Of a stretch of DNA of 40,417 nucleotides, positions 11,701 through 22,685 are shown piece by piece. A model generated the notes under the pieces. That model saw only the letters and a program-made list of their open reading frames with translations. It did no database searches and was not told where the DNA came from. Both the position numbers and the translations under genes were made by a program. Source of the DNA: Rhizophagus sp. LPA8_4_AMF (taxonomy: Eukaryota > Glomeromycota > Glomeromycetes > Glomerales > Glomeraceae); contig JADRCO010000257.1 of assembly GCA_021464525.1 (NCBI GenBank), forward strand, positions 1 through 40,417. The letters are read 5' to 3'. Position 1 is the first letter of the stretch, and each line of letters starts with the position of its first letter.

Positions 11701-12663
11701 TCACGTGTGGGACAGATCATTTTGCCGAAAAATAGGGCCAGTATTATGCAGAATTATGAAATATCCAGATCCCACGTAAAAGTCCTTCGCTAACGCTCCG
11801 GACAACCAGGGTTCATCCTCATATTCCCGTTTCATTTATTGTATTTGAAAATATATATACTAATTAAGGAGACTTGGAATCGAGACCATGAAACGTTTCT
11901 TTTTGTTGTATTAAAAAAAATATAACAACTATTTTATTTTCTTTTTTTTTAGAACGTTCTGGGACTTGGAATCAGGGCCGTGAATTGAGACTGAAAAATT
12001 CGGCTTGGGTATTGATTTTTTTTTTTAAAAAAAAATAATAATAATATTCGACTTGCTAAATTTACCAACCTTTTTATTTTCTATTTTTAAGGATCATACT
12101 CCATTTTTTTAATAAAATAATCTAAAATTCTCTTTTATATGAAATGGAACGTGTCAAAATATGCATTATGCAACTTGATACTTAGCACAATTTTGATATT
12201 CCATGCAGTTTCACGTTTCTACACAATTAAATAAAACTTTCTATTGTAATAATTCTCAGAATTAGGAACATTTTAACAGTTAAGTTGGAGACGCGAGATT
12301 TAGAAAAAATTCGGCAATTGACCCATTACATTTAATGCGATATAAAGTGGAACAATCAAGTTCAGAATCAATAATTTATTACAATTATACAATAAAACAA
12401 TGGTAATAATTGGGAGTAATTGCGGAACTTTTAATTCCGGAAGTACATGTCAACAAATTTGTATTCATAGTCGAAATTTTAAGATTAATTGGATGAAATT
12501 ATTATTCAAGGTTAATTTGAATTATTTTATATTCATTAATACTATCAGAAACAAACGAAAAGCTTAAATCTAAAACTAGTGGATAATGTATATTTTCTGA
12601 AGTACATTCTCTACTCTCACCCATGGTATGATCATTAAAAAAACAATTCCAATATACTGCAAC
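11701..12663. other. gene-free DNA with a short direct repeat
   Basis: GACTTGGAATC occurs at about 11870 and 11955 followed by similar bases, an imperfect direct repeat of about 25 bases. No gene is supported. Confidence 0.35.
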
Positions 12664-13109
12664 TCAAACATCAAACCAAGTTCCACTTGGAGGTGTTGTG
12701 AAACCATATCCCATGAAATACGAATGGATTATCTACCGCTCCAACATCATAATCACAATGATGGCCATTAACGAATGTCGGGGTTCCAAAAACCTCCAAC
12801 TGTTGTTAGTATCATCATGCATGATGAAGTGGCCAAGTCCTTGTACATCGTAGTCTCCACTAGCAACAATTGTAATATTGGGTTTTTTATCTGATAACAA
12901 ACTGGCATCTGTAATCTTGGCACCACAATCTAAATATGAAAAAAAGGCTAAAAGATTATTTCTTTTTTACCCAAGAGTTGTGAATAATAATAAATTAACA
13001 TACCTTTGCCTTTACAGCCCTGCCCACTATGATGGCATCCATAAACTTTTTCAACATTATAAGGAGAAAAAAATACTACTATTAAAGCAATTAAGTATTT
13101 CTGATTCAT
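12664..13109 (-). pseudogene. small secreted cysteine-containing protein, frameshifted
   Basis: A two-exon gene on the minus strand. Exon 1 (13109-13004) starts with MNQKYLIALIVVFFS, a good signal peptide, then YGCHHSGQGCKGK. After a 74-base GT-AG intron, exon 2 (from 12929) continues DCGAKITDASLLSD and a likely beta-rich domain with SGDYDVQGLGHFIMHDD and NNSWRF. The frame then slips by one base near 12790, continues in another frame as GTPTFVNGHHCDYDVGAV, and slips back near 12725, ending PPSGTWFDV-stop. In the original frame a TAG lies between the two slips. Signal peptide and Cys-rich start suggest an extracellular protein; I do not recognise the family. A plus-strand open frame at 12878-13153 is its antisense shadow. 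Confidence 0.6.
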
Positions 13110-14030
13110 TGATGAATTATGAACATTATAATTATGTTCAAATGTTATTGTGATTTTTTAATTAAACAAACGTCTTTAAGAAGTGACAATATTTATTTTT
13201 ATAGTTTAAAAGAAGATCTTTTCGTTAATCCATCGTGATTTCACATTTATTATCCCGCTAAATATGGCTCTTTTAAATTCAAATTAACATTAGTTATTAG
13301 CAAAGAATAATCTTTTTAGAAAATTAAAAGATATTTTTAAAAAATATTTATTCTCCTAATTTTCTAAAAGAGTTTTATTAAGACCCCTGATGATTTTGTT
13401 AAATGCCATCCCGTAACGTGTAAAGAGGTAAATCTATAAATTGTACTGTACTGTACTGTAAATGATTGTCAGTGAAATGAATGCGACCCTCAATTAGTTG
13501 ACTTGATATATTCAGAATTATTAACCAGTTAAGGTTTTTTTATCCAGTTCCGAAATTTCACATGAGATTAAGTTACGATAACTGATTGTTAGATAATTAT
13601 CTCAACAGATGTTTCACCGACAGGGTCATTTTGCAGACAAATGTTTCGCTAACAATAAGATAATGGTAATAATTTACATGACAAATCGGAATTATTATTG
13701 ATAAATATATCCAAAAAAATCTGCAAATTGTTTATATAGTACGGCTCAATATAAATTTTGGTTTGACATGAAAATTCATGGAAAATATAAAACAAAGCAT
13801 TTTATTGGTATAAAAAATCTGGTGAACAAAATGATTTGTCCGTTAAATAAATAAATGAATAATTAAATATAATCAATTAATAATTGTAGAATCATAGCTC
13901 CGATAACGGATAATTTAAAACTATAGTTTGGAAAACTGTAAGATAAAAAAGATAAAAAAGATAAAATAAATTTGCAATTTTCCGACTGGTCATTAAATTA
14001 TATTAAGACGCACAAATTATCAGATTACAA
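13110..14030. other. intergenic DNA with a TGTAC microsatellite
   Basis: At 13442-13460 there are nearly four copies of the five-base unit TGTAC. Otherwise AT-rich with no gene seen. Confidence 0.5.
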
Positions 14031-14371
14031 AGATGGTTGAAGTTGACGTCGATCACGTAAGGACGTAAGGTGGACACAAAAAAAGTTTCAAATGAACACA
14101 CAAGAAAAAACATCGTAATGTATGTAATGTAACACACTTTGTGCTGTAAAAGGTTGAAGTAATACAAAAACCAAATGATTAACAATCACGTAATATTTTA
14201 CTAACCCTTTGAGAACGTAATAATATTTAGCATAAAAGGATTAAAAGGTGTGTTCTATAATTTTGTATTATATTACATATATTACATGTATTTTTCTTGT
14301 GTGTTTTTAAAATTTATTTTTTTGATTTTTTGTCGCCACCTTACTTGATCGGCATCAATCTCAACCATTTT
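14031..14371. repeat. inverted repeat with about 90-100-base arms
   Basis: The plus strand at about 14031-14131 and the minus strand at about 14371-14270 carry the same diverged sequence: ATGGTTGA, then CGATCA and GTAAGG, then ACACACAAGAAAAA. The arms are separated by about 140 bases. One arm keeps an open minus-strand frame (see next entry); the other is broken by stops. Confidence 0.5.
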
Positions 14372-14470
14372 GAAAACGGAAATTTCATACTCCACATAAC
14401 CTTTGACCAAAACAACACTAAACAAAAATGCAAACGTGAGACAATGTGAGCGGAAGTTGCAAATTTCCAT
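14282..14470 (-). CDS. possible 62-residue secreted or membrane peptide
   Basis: The frame begins MEICNFRSH followed by a hydrophobic run, CLTFAFLFSVVLV, and ends in a lysine-rich tail. The first 25 residues could be a signal peptide or a membrane anchor. The 3' half lies in one arm of the inverted repeat at 14031-14371. No family is recognised, and a chance frame is quite possible. Confidence 0.2.
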   Translation of the reverse strand: MEICNFRSHCLTFAFLFSVVLVKGYVEYEISVFKMVEIDADQVRWRQKIKKINFKNTQEKYM

Positions 14471-15283
14471 TATATACTTCTATGTCAAGAGACTTATTCG
14501 TCCGTTTTTTCATTCAAATTATAAACGCCAAAATTAAAAATTAACGCATAATATTGTCACACGAGGATTTGTAAAACATCAATATAAATATATCACACTA
14601 TTATGGTAAAAAAAAAGGTCCGTACTTTATATCATTAGAAATTAATTATTATAGAGATTGAAAACTAATAGTGCTTAACTGATAATCTTCATTGTAGATA
14701 TTTATCATGTTTGAATGATTTTTTAATCGGTTAAATTCTAAGCGGAAAGGACTTGTATAAAATCATCGATAGAAATTATTTTAAAGTACATTGAAAAAAA
14801 TAAAATCACATTTAAATTTTCAACAACATACGCTATTACTTATATTTACAATAAGTACATTTAAGACATTTATATATATAATCAAATTTTAAAAAATTTG
14901 ATGTAATCGTTTAATAATAAAACGTAATATAATAATAATAAATAAACAAAAATTGTAAATCAAAACGTTCATAGAAATATTCCAATATTCCAGAAATTGA
15001 AAATTTTCAAAATAGGTTTTCCCGTCATTCAAAAAGTTTCTAAAGTTAGTTTTATGCCGATCTCTGTTTATGCAGTTGCGGTTACAAAAGTTGGTAGCTG
15101 ACCATTACTTACACAAATAAAAGATTTTGTTCGCCTTTCATTTCATTTGTCACTTCTCCTATTTGTTTTGAGTACGTAATAAACACAATAGAATTTTAGC
15201 CCTTTAATAACATAACTGAAAATTATTGGGAATATAAATAGGTTACAACGGCAAAATATTAAAAAAGAATAAAGAAAATAAAA
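14471..15283 (+). promoter_or_regulatory. K3 upstream region with TATA box
   Basis: A TATAAATA at 15233-15240 lies about 45 bases before the K3 start codon, in plausible promoter position. None of the three boxes shared by K1, K2, K4 and K5 is seen, so K3 may be controlled differently. The rest of the stretch is AT-rich without a gene. Confidence 0.45.
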
Positions 15284-17734
15284 ATGTCCCTTAGTAAATT
15301 TCAAACTTTTCCATTGGCAAAAAATTCAGACTTATTTAACAACGAAATTGAAAACAAAGAAAATATAAATATATCAATAGATTGGATTGAGGATGCTATT
15401 AAAAAAAAATATATCAAGTATTATGATTACAAGTATTTTAGTGATATTCAAGAAATTGGTACTGGAGGTTTCGGCAAAGTACATCGTGTTAAATGGAAAA
15501 ATTCGGAATATTATTTAGCGTTAAAAACTTTTAAAGATCCTGACAACGTTACTATAAAAGAAATTGTTCGTGAGGTAAATTTTGAAATGTAACGCTCCCA
15601 TTTTTAACGTTTTTTTCGTTTCTTCTTTTTTTAATACGTACCCTTTTAATTTGTTAGCTTAATTTTCAACGAGACGTAGATCATCATAGTAATATCATTC
15701 GCTTCCATGGAATAACAAAGTCAGGTATTATCACAATATATATTTTAATTAATATTCAAAGTCGATTAAATAAACTTAAAATCAATAATGTATATATATT
15801 TTTAATTTACCAGAAAATTCAAACAATCAAATGAGGATATATTCATTAGTAATGGAATATGCCGATGGAGGTAATCTTCGAAGCTATTTGAAAGAACACT
15901 TTAATAATCTCACTTTGAATGACAAGTTAAATATGGCACTTCAATTGGCTTGTGCTGTATCGTGTTTACATGATGAAGAAATCGTTCATCGTGATTTGGT
16001 AATTTATTCAATAAATTTATTTGATAATTGAAATAATTATTTACGTTATTATGTTATTAATTTTTATTTTTATTAATAGCATTCCGGTAATGTGTTAGTT
16101 CATCAAAACATCATCAAGTTAGCAGATTTTGGTTTATCAAGAAAAATTGAAGAAGTATCTAAAACGCATTCAGGTTCTTTTGGCGTCGTGCCTTATATCG
16201 ACCCAAAAAAGTTTAATTCAGAACCCTATATTTTAAATAAAACGAGTGATATTTATAGTCTTGGTGTACTTTTATGGGAGATATCAAGTGGACAGCCACC
16301 CTTTAAAGATGAATTGTATGATTTTTTACGTGGTCGAATTTTAAATGGCCTTAGAGAAACGTCGGTTTTAAATACACCCGAAGACTATATAATAATTTAT
16401 ACTGGTTAGTGAAAAAAAAAAAATTAAATTTACAGTCAACGCATCATTTTAACTTGTTGAAAATTTTTTTTTTTTTAGAATGTTGGGATAGTGAACCAGA
16501 TAATCGTCCAATTATACATCAGGTAGTTTCTCGATTAAAAGAAATAATTACAAAAGAATATGGAGTAATGGAGAATCGTCACCTTTTGTCACCAAATAAA
16601 AGTAACGGTAATTCATCGCGTAGTACAAAATCAACGACGATATCTAGCAACCAAATTATTAGAATTAATTTTACGTCTGAAAAAGACGTTAGAGGATTCC
16701 GAAATATACATTCTCGGAGTTTGCGTGCAATTAAACGAGAAATTATGCATTTCTTTTATTTGTTACGCTCTTATGTAATTTTAACTTTGAAGAAAGGTGT
16801 AGAATTAACAGCAAATATGTACCAATATATATTTTGGAGACCCGATGTTAAAACAACGGTTGATAAAACCGTCGAACTTATCTTTGAACTAATAAATGGA
16901 GGGACTGAATGGAATTTGGAAAAGCAACAGATTCTTGATTATCTTAATAATTATAATATAAATTCAAAAATAATTTATAATTGGTTATTAATTAATCAAA
17001 ATTATTCAAATTCTATTTTTTTACTTGGATGCTTTAATTACTATGGAATTGAGACTAATAAGAATTATGAAAAAGCATATAAATTATTTGTTAATAAGTC
17101 GGTTCAAAATCACATACTAGCGTTGTATTACGTCGGCCATTGTTACATGTTTGGATATGGAATTTCAAAGGATGAAAAATCGGCATTTAAATATTATGAA
17201 ATAGTTGCCAATAAAGGTTGTATAGGAGGACAAAATAATGTTGGTTATTGTTATAGTCATGGTAAGGGTGTCAAAAAAGACTTAAAAATGGCTATTTATT
17301 GGTATGAAAAGGCTGCAAATAATGGAAACGCTAACGCTCAAAGAAATCTTGGTGTAATGTATATGGATGGAGAAGGAGTTGATAAAAATAATAATAAAGC
17401 GTTTGAATTATTTAAGAAATCAGCTGAAGGAGGAAATTCAAAAGGAATAATGATGTTAGGATATTGTTATGACTGCGGAATTGGAACTAGTAGTGATAAA
17501 TATAAGGCGGCCGAATTATACCAATGTGCCGCAAATTTAGGGAATATTAAAGCTCAATACAATCTCGCTATGATGTATGAAGACGGAGAAGGAATTGTAC
17601 AAGATATGAATCTAGCGATTTATTGGTATAAAAAATCTTCTGAGCAAGGAAATCAAGATGCTCAAAAAATGTTAGAAAAACTCATAAAATTAATAGAAAT
17701 AAAAAAAGAATTAATTTATAGAATAAGTTATTAA
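15284..17734 (+). CDS. K3: divergent intact kinase with Sel1 repeats
   Basis: Five exons, 15284-15574, 15658-15724, 15814-15998, 16080-16404 and 16479-17734, total 2124 bases (707 residues). It has the cluster's exon plan but is the most diverged member. Motifs: GTGGFGKV (59-66), ATP lysine K81, HRDL (178-181), HSGN, DFGLS (197-201), SDIYSLGVLLWEI, and CWDSEPDNRP ending the kinase. The N-terminus is about 20 residues longer than in K1/K2. The linker contains an extra basic, Ser/Thr-rich and then hydrophobic segment (HFFYLLRSYVILTL) absent from the others, possibly a membrane-associated helix. Six Sel1 repeats follow, then a Lys-rich tail. The donor of intron 4 is the slightly unusual GTTAGT. 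All catalytic residues are present. Confidence 0.92.
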
Positions 17735-18830
17735 AGCTATTACGGAAAAGTTATCCTCAATTTTACTTAATTGGCATTATATAACTATATTACGACATTG
17801 CCTACACTACACTTACACAATTCTACTGTAAATAAGCATCATATTAGCGCATTTTTAATTTACTAGACATTGAAATAAAAAATTTTATATAATGTGATAT
17901 TAAAATTCATATTGAAAAAAAAAATTTTATTCTCTAAAATAAATTTTATTATTATTATTATCATTTTTTTTTTTTTTAATAAATATTCTCTCATCGATAA
18001 TACATTCTATTTTAGTATTATATGTAAATTACTATTAATAATTTAAATAATTTCTGCACTGATAAATTTTTTAATTTTTATATAAATTGTTAATTCCGGC
18101 TTAATTGTCCGATTCAATTGGGTATATATATATGATTATATGAGACAAGTTATAACAATGTTTACTTCTCATCCTATTCTTCTCATCTCTTACTTTTATT
18201 TACCAATATGAGTGATATCAAATCCGTACCCGGTAATGATTCTAATAATGAATCTTATTGACGAATTATTACTGAATATAGTGATTTTAGTGATGATTAA
18301 AGCAAGTACGTAGAGTACTTTAATATGGAATTAAAATAAAATTGAAAATCGGATCGAATCTTTCTACTTGAAAATCTACATAACTGCATTTAAATGTTAA
18401 GAAATGAGCATATCAGCAAGAATTTTATATTTGTAAAGGATGGTCAGAAAAGTTCAAATAAGTGAAGAAAGTAGACGATATTATGCCTTATTGTAAATAA
18501 ATATTCATCGTACTAACATGTCAATCTTCACTAAATAGGATAATGACTTTTGTTACTGAATTTTTTTGATCATGACACATCCTTTGTCATTATTTTTAAG
18601 CAAATGAGACGTTTAATATTAATAATAATTTGAGGTTGTCGTCAATATACTAATTCAAAATATATAAATTATGTAATTCAGAAGGGATGCGTAATAAGAA
18701 ATTCACATATTGTACGTTGTAAAATAATCACATAATAACGGATAAATAAAAACTGAAAATATAAATAATCAATTTTAAATTACAATACATCAACATATTA
18801 TTTATTTTATTCTAATGATAGACAACATTT
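17735..18830. other. intergenic DNA between K3 and S1
   Basis: AT-rich. A short frame at about 18208 begins MSDIKSVPGNDSNNESY and stops after 17 codons; its acidic, polar composition is coding-like but too short to call. No other gene seen. Confidence 0.35.
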
Positions 18831-18991
18831 TTGTTTAGTGATACCGTGGCGCTGTGCGACAATATTTGCTTGCATGAATACTTGCTTAAAAAGGGTTATC
18901 TTGTTACCATACACAATAAAATTTTACACTTTTGACGTTCAACCGTATCGTTTTTAAAAAATTTTCTGTCAATTATTATTATTATTTCAAT
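18831..18991 (+). promoter_or_regulatory. S1 promoter retaining the family boxes
   Basis: TTTTGTTTAGTGATAC followed by GCGCTGTGCGAC lies about 130-160 bases before the start codon, matching the two proximal boxes of K2. The last 60 bases before the ATG closely resemble those of K5 (shared ATCGTTTTTAA and TTTCTGTCAA). The kinase-less gene therefore kept a family promoter. Confidence 0.5.
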
Positions 18992-20119
18992 ATGTCTGAT
19001 AATAAGAAAATGCAAGATACCGAAAATACGAATGAATGGATTAATTGGATTGAAGAAAAAACAATCATTACAAAAACAGATATAGTAGTAAATACTAAAT
19101 TCTCAAGTAAGCAAGAACTTAATAATGAAGAAGCTTTAAGTACCAATAATTCAGTATTACAAGGGAAATCATCTCAACTTATTCAATATTTTGATAAAAT
19201 AAATATGAAAGAAATTGATCCTATAACAGTATCAAATGAACGAGAGAAACTTTCATTTGAAAAAGGTTTTGATATAATAGTTGATGAAACAAATAATTTA
19301 ATTTTTAGATTATTAAGTAAAGGAATTGGATGGCAATCATTAGAAGATCAAATTATTGATTATTTTAATAATTATAATATTAATTTACAAGAAATTTATA
19401 ATTGGTTATTATATTATCAAAGTAATCCAAATTCTATTTTTTTACTTGGATATTTTAATTATTGGGGAATTGAAACGAATGTAAATAAAAAGGAAGCATT
19501 TAATCTATTTTTTAATGCATCTGAAAAAAATCATATACTTGCACAATTTTTTATAGGGGATTGTTATGAATTTGGTGATGGAACTATAAAAAATGAAAAA
19601 TTAGCTTTTGAATATTATGAAAAAGTGGCTAATAAAAATTTTCCATATGGACAATTTGAAATTGGTTATTGTTATTCTTATGGAATAGGTATTAAAAAAG
19701 ATTTAAATAAGGCTTTATATTGGTTTGAAAAAGCTGTAAATAATGGAAACATAATGGCAATGTATAATCTCGGTAATTGTTATAAAGAAGGATTTGGTAT
19801 TAAAAAAGATATCAATAAAGCTTTCGAATTGTATAAGCAATCAGCTGAAGGAGAATATTCAGGTGGAATAATAATGTTAGGATATTGTTATTATAATGGT
19901 GTTGGAACTAAAATTGATAAACAAAAAGCATTTGAATATTATCAAAAATCAGCAAATTTAGGAGAAATGGTTCCACAATATTTTCTTGGTGTTATGTATG
20001 AAAAAGGAGAAGGAATTACAAAAGATATAGACAAAGCAATTTATTGGTATAAAAAATCTTCTAAACAAGGATATAAAAATGCAAAAAAAAAGTTAAAGAA
20101 ATTTCATAATCATCAATGA
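18992..20119 (+). CDS. S1: Sel1-repeat protein, kinase domain deleted in frame
   Basis: A single open exon of 375 residues from the ATG that begins MSDNKKMQDTENTNEW, the leader found at the start of the kinase members. An upstream in-frame ATG at 18932 lies in the conserved 5' flank and is less likely. After NWIEE, the frame passes directly into TIITKTD, which in the other genes follows the kinase in the last exon. All of the kinase domain and all four introns are therefore missing while the frame is kept. The remainder is the normal linker plus six Sel1 repeats (for example [19 protein letters not shown]) without stops. A function as a partner-binding competitor of the kinase members is inference. 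It could also be a recent pseudogene. Confidence 0.85.
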   Translation: MSDNKKMQDTENTNEWINWIEEKTIITKTDIVVNTKFSSKQELNNEEALSTNNSVLQGKSSQLIQYFDKINMKEIDPITVSNEREKLSFEKGFDIIVDETNNLIFRLLSKGIGWQSLEDQIIDYFNNYNINLQEIYNWLLYYQSNPNSIFLLGYFNYWGIETNVNKKEAFNLFFNASEKNHILAQFFIGDCYEFGDGTIKNEKLAFEYYEKVANKNFPYGQFEIGYCYSYGIGIKKDLNKALYWFEKAVNNGNIMAMYNLGNCYKEGFGIKKDINKAFELYKQSAEGEYSGGIIMLGYCYYNGVGTKIDKQKAFEYYQKSANLGEMVPQYFLGVMYEKGEGITKDIDKAIYWYKKSSKQGYKNAKKKLKKFHNHQ

Positions 20120-21501
20120 TTTGTAATAAACAAATTATAAAAATATAAACCAATTAAATTCTCTACAATGTTTTATTTTTTTAGTTTACAAAGTAGTAGA
20201 TATATAGTACTCTATATAATAAATAAATGTCATTATTTTTATTGCAAACAATTATTTTTTTCTACTTATCTTTCATATACCTTACAAAGTAGCTAGTAAT
20301 CGTATATAGTATGAATTGAAAGGATTGTGTAAAATTATAGTATAGAAGCGATCCCATTTTTTTATCTAAAGCAAAAAAAGCTTTTATGTAAAAGAAATAT
20401 TTTTAATAATGAAATATAAATAACATAATTTTTTAATAACAAAGTGAGAATTTTATTATTTATTGAAATCATGTTTGTGTCAATGAATTTTTCATGATAT
20501 TGATTGTAAACATTATTTAATAACGCATGCTTTTTTAAGTCAATTGATACTTCCGACATGCTAATGTATGTATATATGTCCGGTATAAAATCATGATACT
20601 AATAATTATTCATAATAAAATGGTGTAACGACTGTAACGTGCCCGAAATTGATTAATTTATCATGATCACGTAAGGCTACCAGGAATATTAACCGTTATT
20701 AGGCACTTCCGTTATTGAATGATTGTTTTCATATGCCACTGCGTGGCACAATGACAGACAATCATTCAACATCCACCTCCATATTGAATACTCGTGCTTA
20801 GTACTTATATAGTAATCAAAAATCAATTTAATGTATTGGTCCGAATAAAAACCATTACTAATCACTCAGTCTTTAATTTGTTAAAAATTTGGATTATACT
20901 CAATTATTAAGAAATCAGAACTACGATCATATTTTTAGCACTAAAAGCTCTGAGCAAGTTGCAAATCATAAAATTCTGATCATTTGATCATGAAATATTT
21001 CAGGTTATCCGAAATCTGCATCTATCAGACAACTGACCATATAAATATATATGAATCTATCGGATTTGGAAACATGTTAGCGTTGTGGGTGAACATAAGT
21101 TTCGTCTAATTTGATCTATTTCCGAATTAGGATTCCGAAAGAGGTTCACTTTTAATTATATAAACGGGACCTTTTTCAAATCTATCAATAGCTTCGAACT
21201 GGTAAGAATTGGTTATTTAATACAATGTTCTAAATTATGTATTGATTAAATGACACGGACTTATTTATACAAAAATATGCGATTACCTATAAACATTTTT
21301 TCCTATAACAACCTTTATAAAAACTATTTAGATTTTAATTTATAATGAAATTTTAAACATTAAACAAATGAAAATCAGCTGCAATATAACAATTATGACA
21401 ATTATCAATGGTCTATATCTATTAATTACTAGGATGTATATATTGTACATTACATTAAATAAATTAATTTAGTATTCTAAAAGAGTCAAGTGGATATATA
21501 A
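20120..21501. other. intergenic DNA with a nested hairpin
   Basis: At 20715-20769 a 12-base inverted repeat (TTGAATGATTGT/ACAATCATTCAA) encloses a second hairpin, TGCCAC-TGC-GTGGCA (20734-20748). A small minus-strand frame at 20362-20559 has no recognisable features. No gene is supported. Confidence 0.5.
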
Positions 21502-22085
21502 CTAAATTATTTTGTTCATCTTGGTTTCCTTGTTCAGAAGATTTTTTATGCTATTATAAATTGCTTTATTTGCATTTTTCGCAATTCCATCTCCATTTTC
21601 ATATATCAAAGCAAGATGAACTGAAATATTACCTAAATTTGAAGCTTTGTTTATATAGGCTAATCTCATTATTAATATCGGTTCCAAACTTCTAATCCAA
21701 ATATCATAACAATACCTCAAATTATTTATTCCAGATACATTTCCCATATTTGCAGTAATTCAAAAGCCTTTTTTTATTAACATAAATTCCAATACCATCT
21801 TAATAACAAATTCCTAAATTTTCTGCTTTTTCATATAATTAAATTCTATGTTTAACAACATTAACTTCAATTCAAAATGGTGAAGTATTCCAAGTAAAAA
21901 ATATAATTAGTATCATAATGATTATTTAATTTCCATTTATAAATTTCTTGTAAAGAAACATTATGATTATTAAGAAAAATAATGAATTTCTTGACTTTTA
22001 CTCTCTCTTTTATATTTGCAATTAGAATGGTTATTTTATCAATCACCTTACTAAATTCAATCTCATTTAATGGTATTGAAGTTCC
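21502..22085 (-). pseudogene. S2: decayed Sel1-repeat relic without kinase part
   Basis: On the minus strand, conceptual translation in several frames gives family-specific pieces in the right order: SLQEIYKWKLNNH near 21950, YIFYLEYF near 21895, GINNLRYCYD near 21735 and ALIYENGDGIAKNANKAIY near 21600. Frameshifts and stops separate them. Nothing resembling the kinase domain or its exons is seen upstream, so this copy was either truncated or, like S1, had lost the kinase part before decaying. Confidence 0.75.
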
Positions 22086-22685
22086 TTAATTATTACACAT
22101 TTCACGTCTTTTACTGATGTGTTAAGAATTTCTTCATCATTTCATTCTTATAGTAATAGATTTAATTTATTGTTCCGTTATAGAATTAATCATCTTTGTT
22201 TGATCGCCTTGTAATTATCACACCGTTCTTTATTTTTAGCTAAAAATTAGGTTATTCTGCTGGTGATATAAAAACTACACGAAAAATTTAATATTCACTA
22301 TACCGAAGATATAGTATGTCTCAGTCATTTTTCATTTATCAATTTTTACGAAGTGAATGTGGAAATTACAAAACTACATTTCATTGAATTGCCATTTTAT
22401 TGAAATGAATTAATTCATTTTTATAAAATATTTACCAGATTTTCTTTTACTAATTTAAATAAATTAAAGTGCATTATATAAATTAAACTTAATAAATAAA
22501 TACAAAACATAAATTCTTTTATTTTAAATAGTAAAAAATCAAATGAATAAATACTAAAAAGATCATGCTAACCATCATGTATAATAAGAATGATTATATA
22601 AGTCAGGTACTAATTTAGTAAACTTTTTATTTACGTATTTAAAGAAATATCATTACGTTTACAATTTTGTAATTTTAATGAATTC
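22086..22685. other. 3' flank of K4, start of the K4/K5 duplicated unit
   Basis: About 22210-22660 aligns with about 26180-26560 downstream of K5 (for example shared AAAGATCATGCTAACCATCA), showing that K4 and K5 arose by tandem duplication of a unit of about 4 kb. No gene. Confidence 0.6.

Noticed and set aside
12878-13153. 91-codon plus-strand open frame
   Set aside because: It is antisense to the secreted-protein pseudogene, whose signal peptide and splice sites are on the minus strand; the plus frame shows no domain.
18932-18991. Upstream ATG extending S1 by 20 residues
   Set aside because: The added stretch is homologous to the untranslated 5' flank of K5; the family leader starts at 18992.
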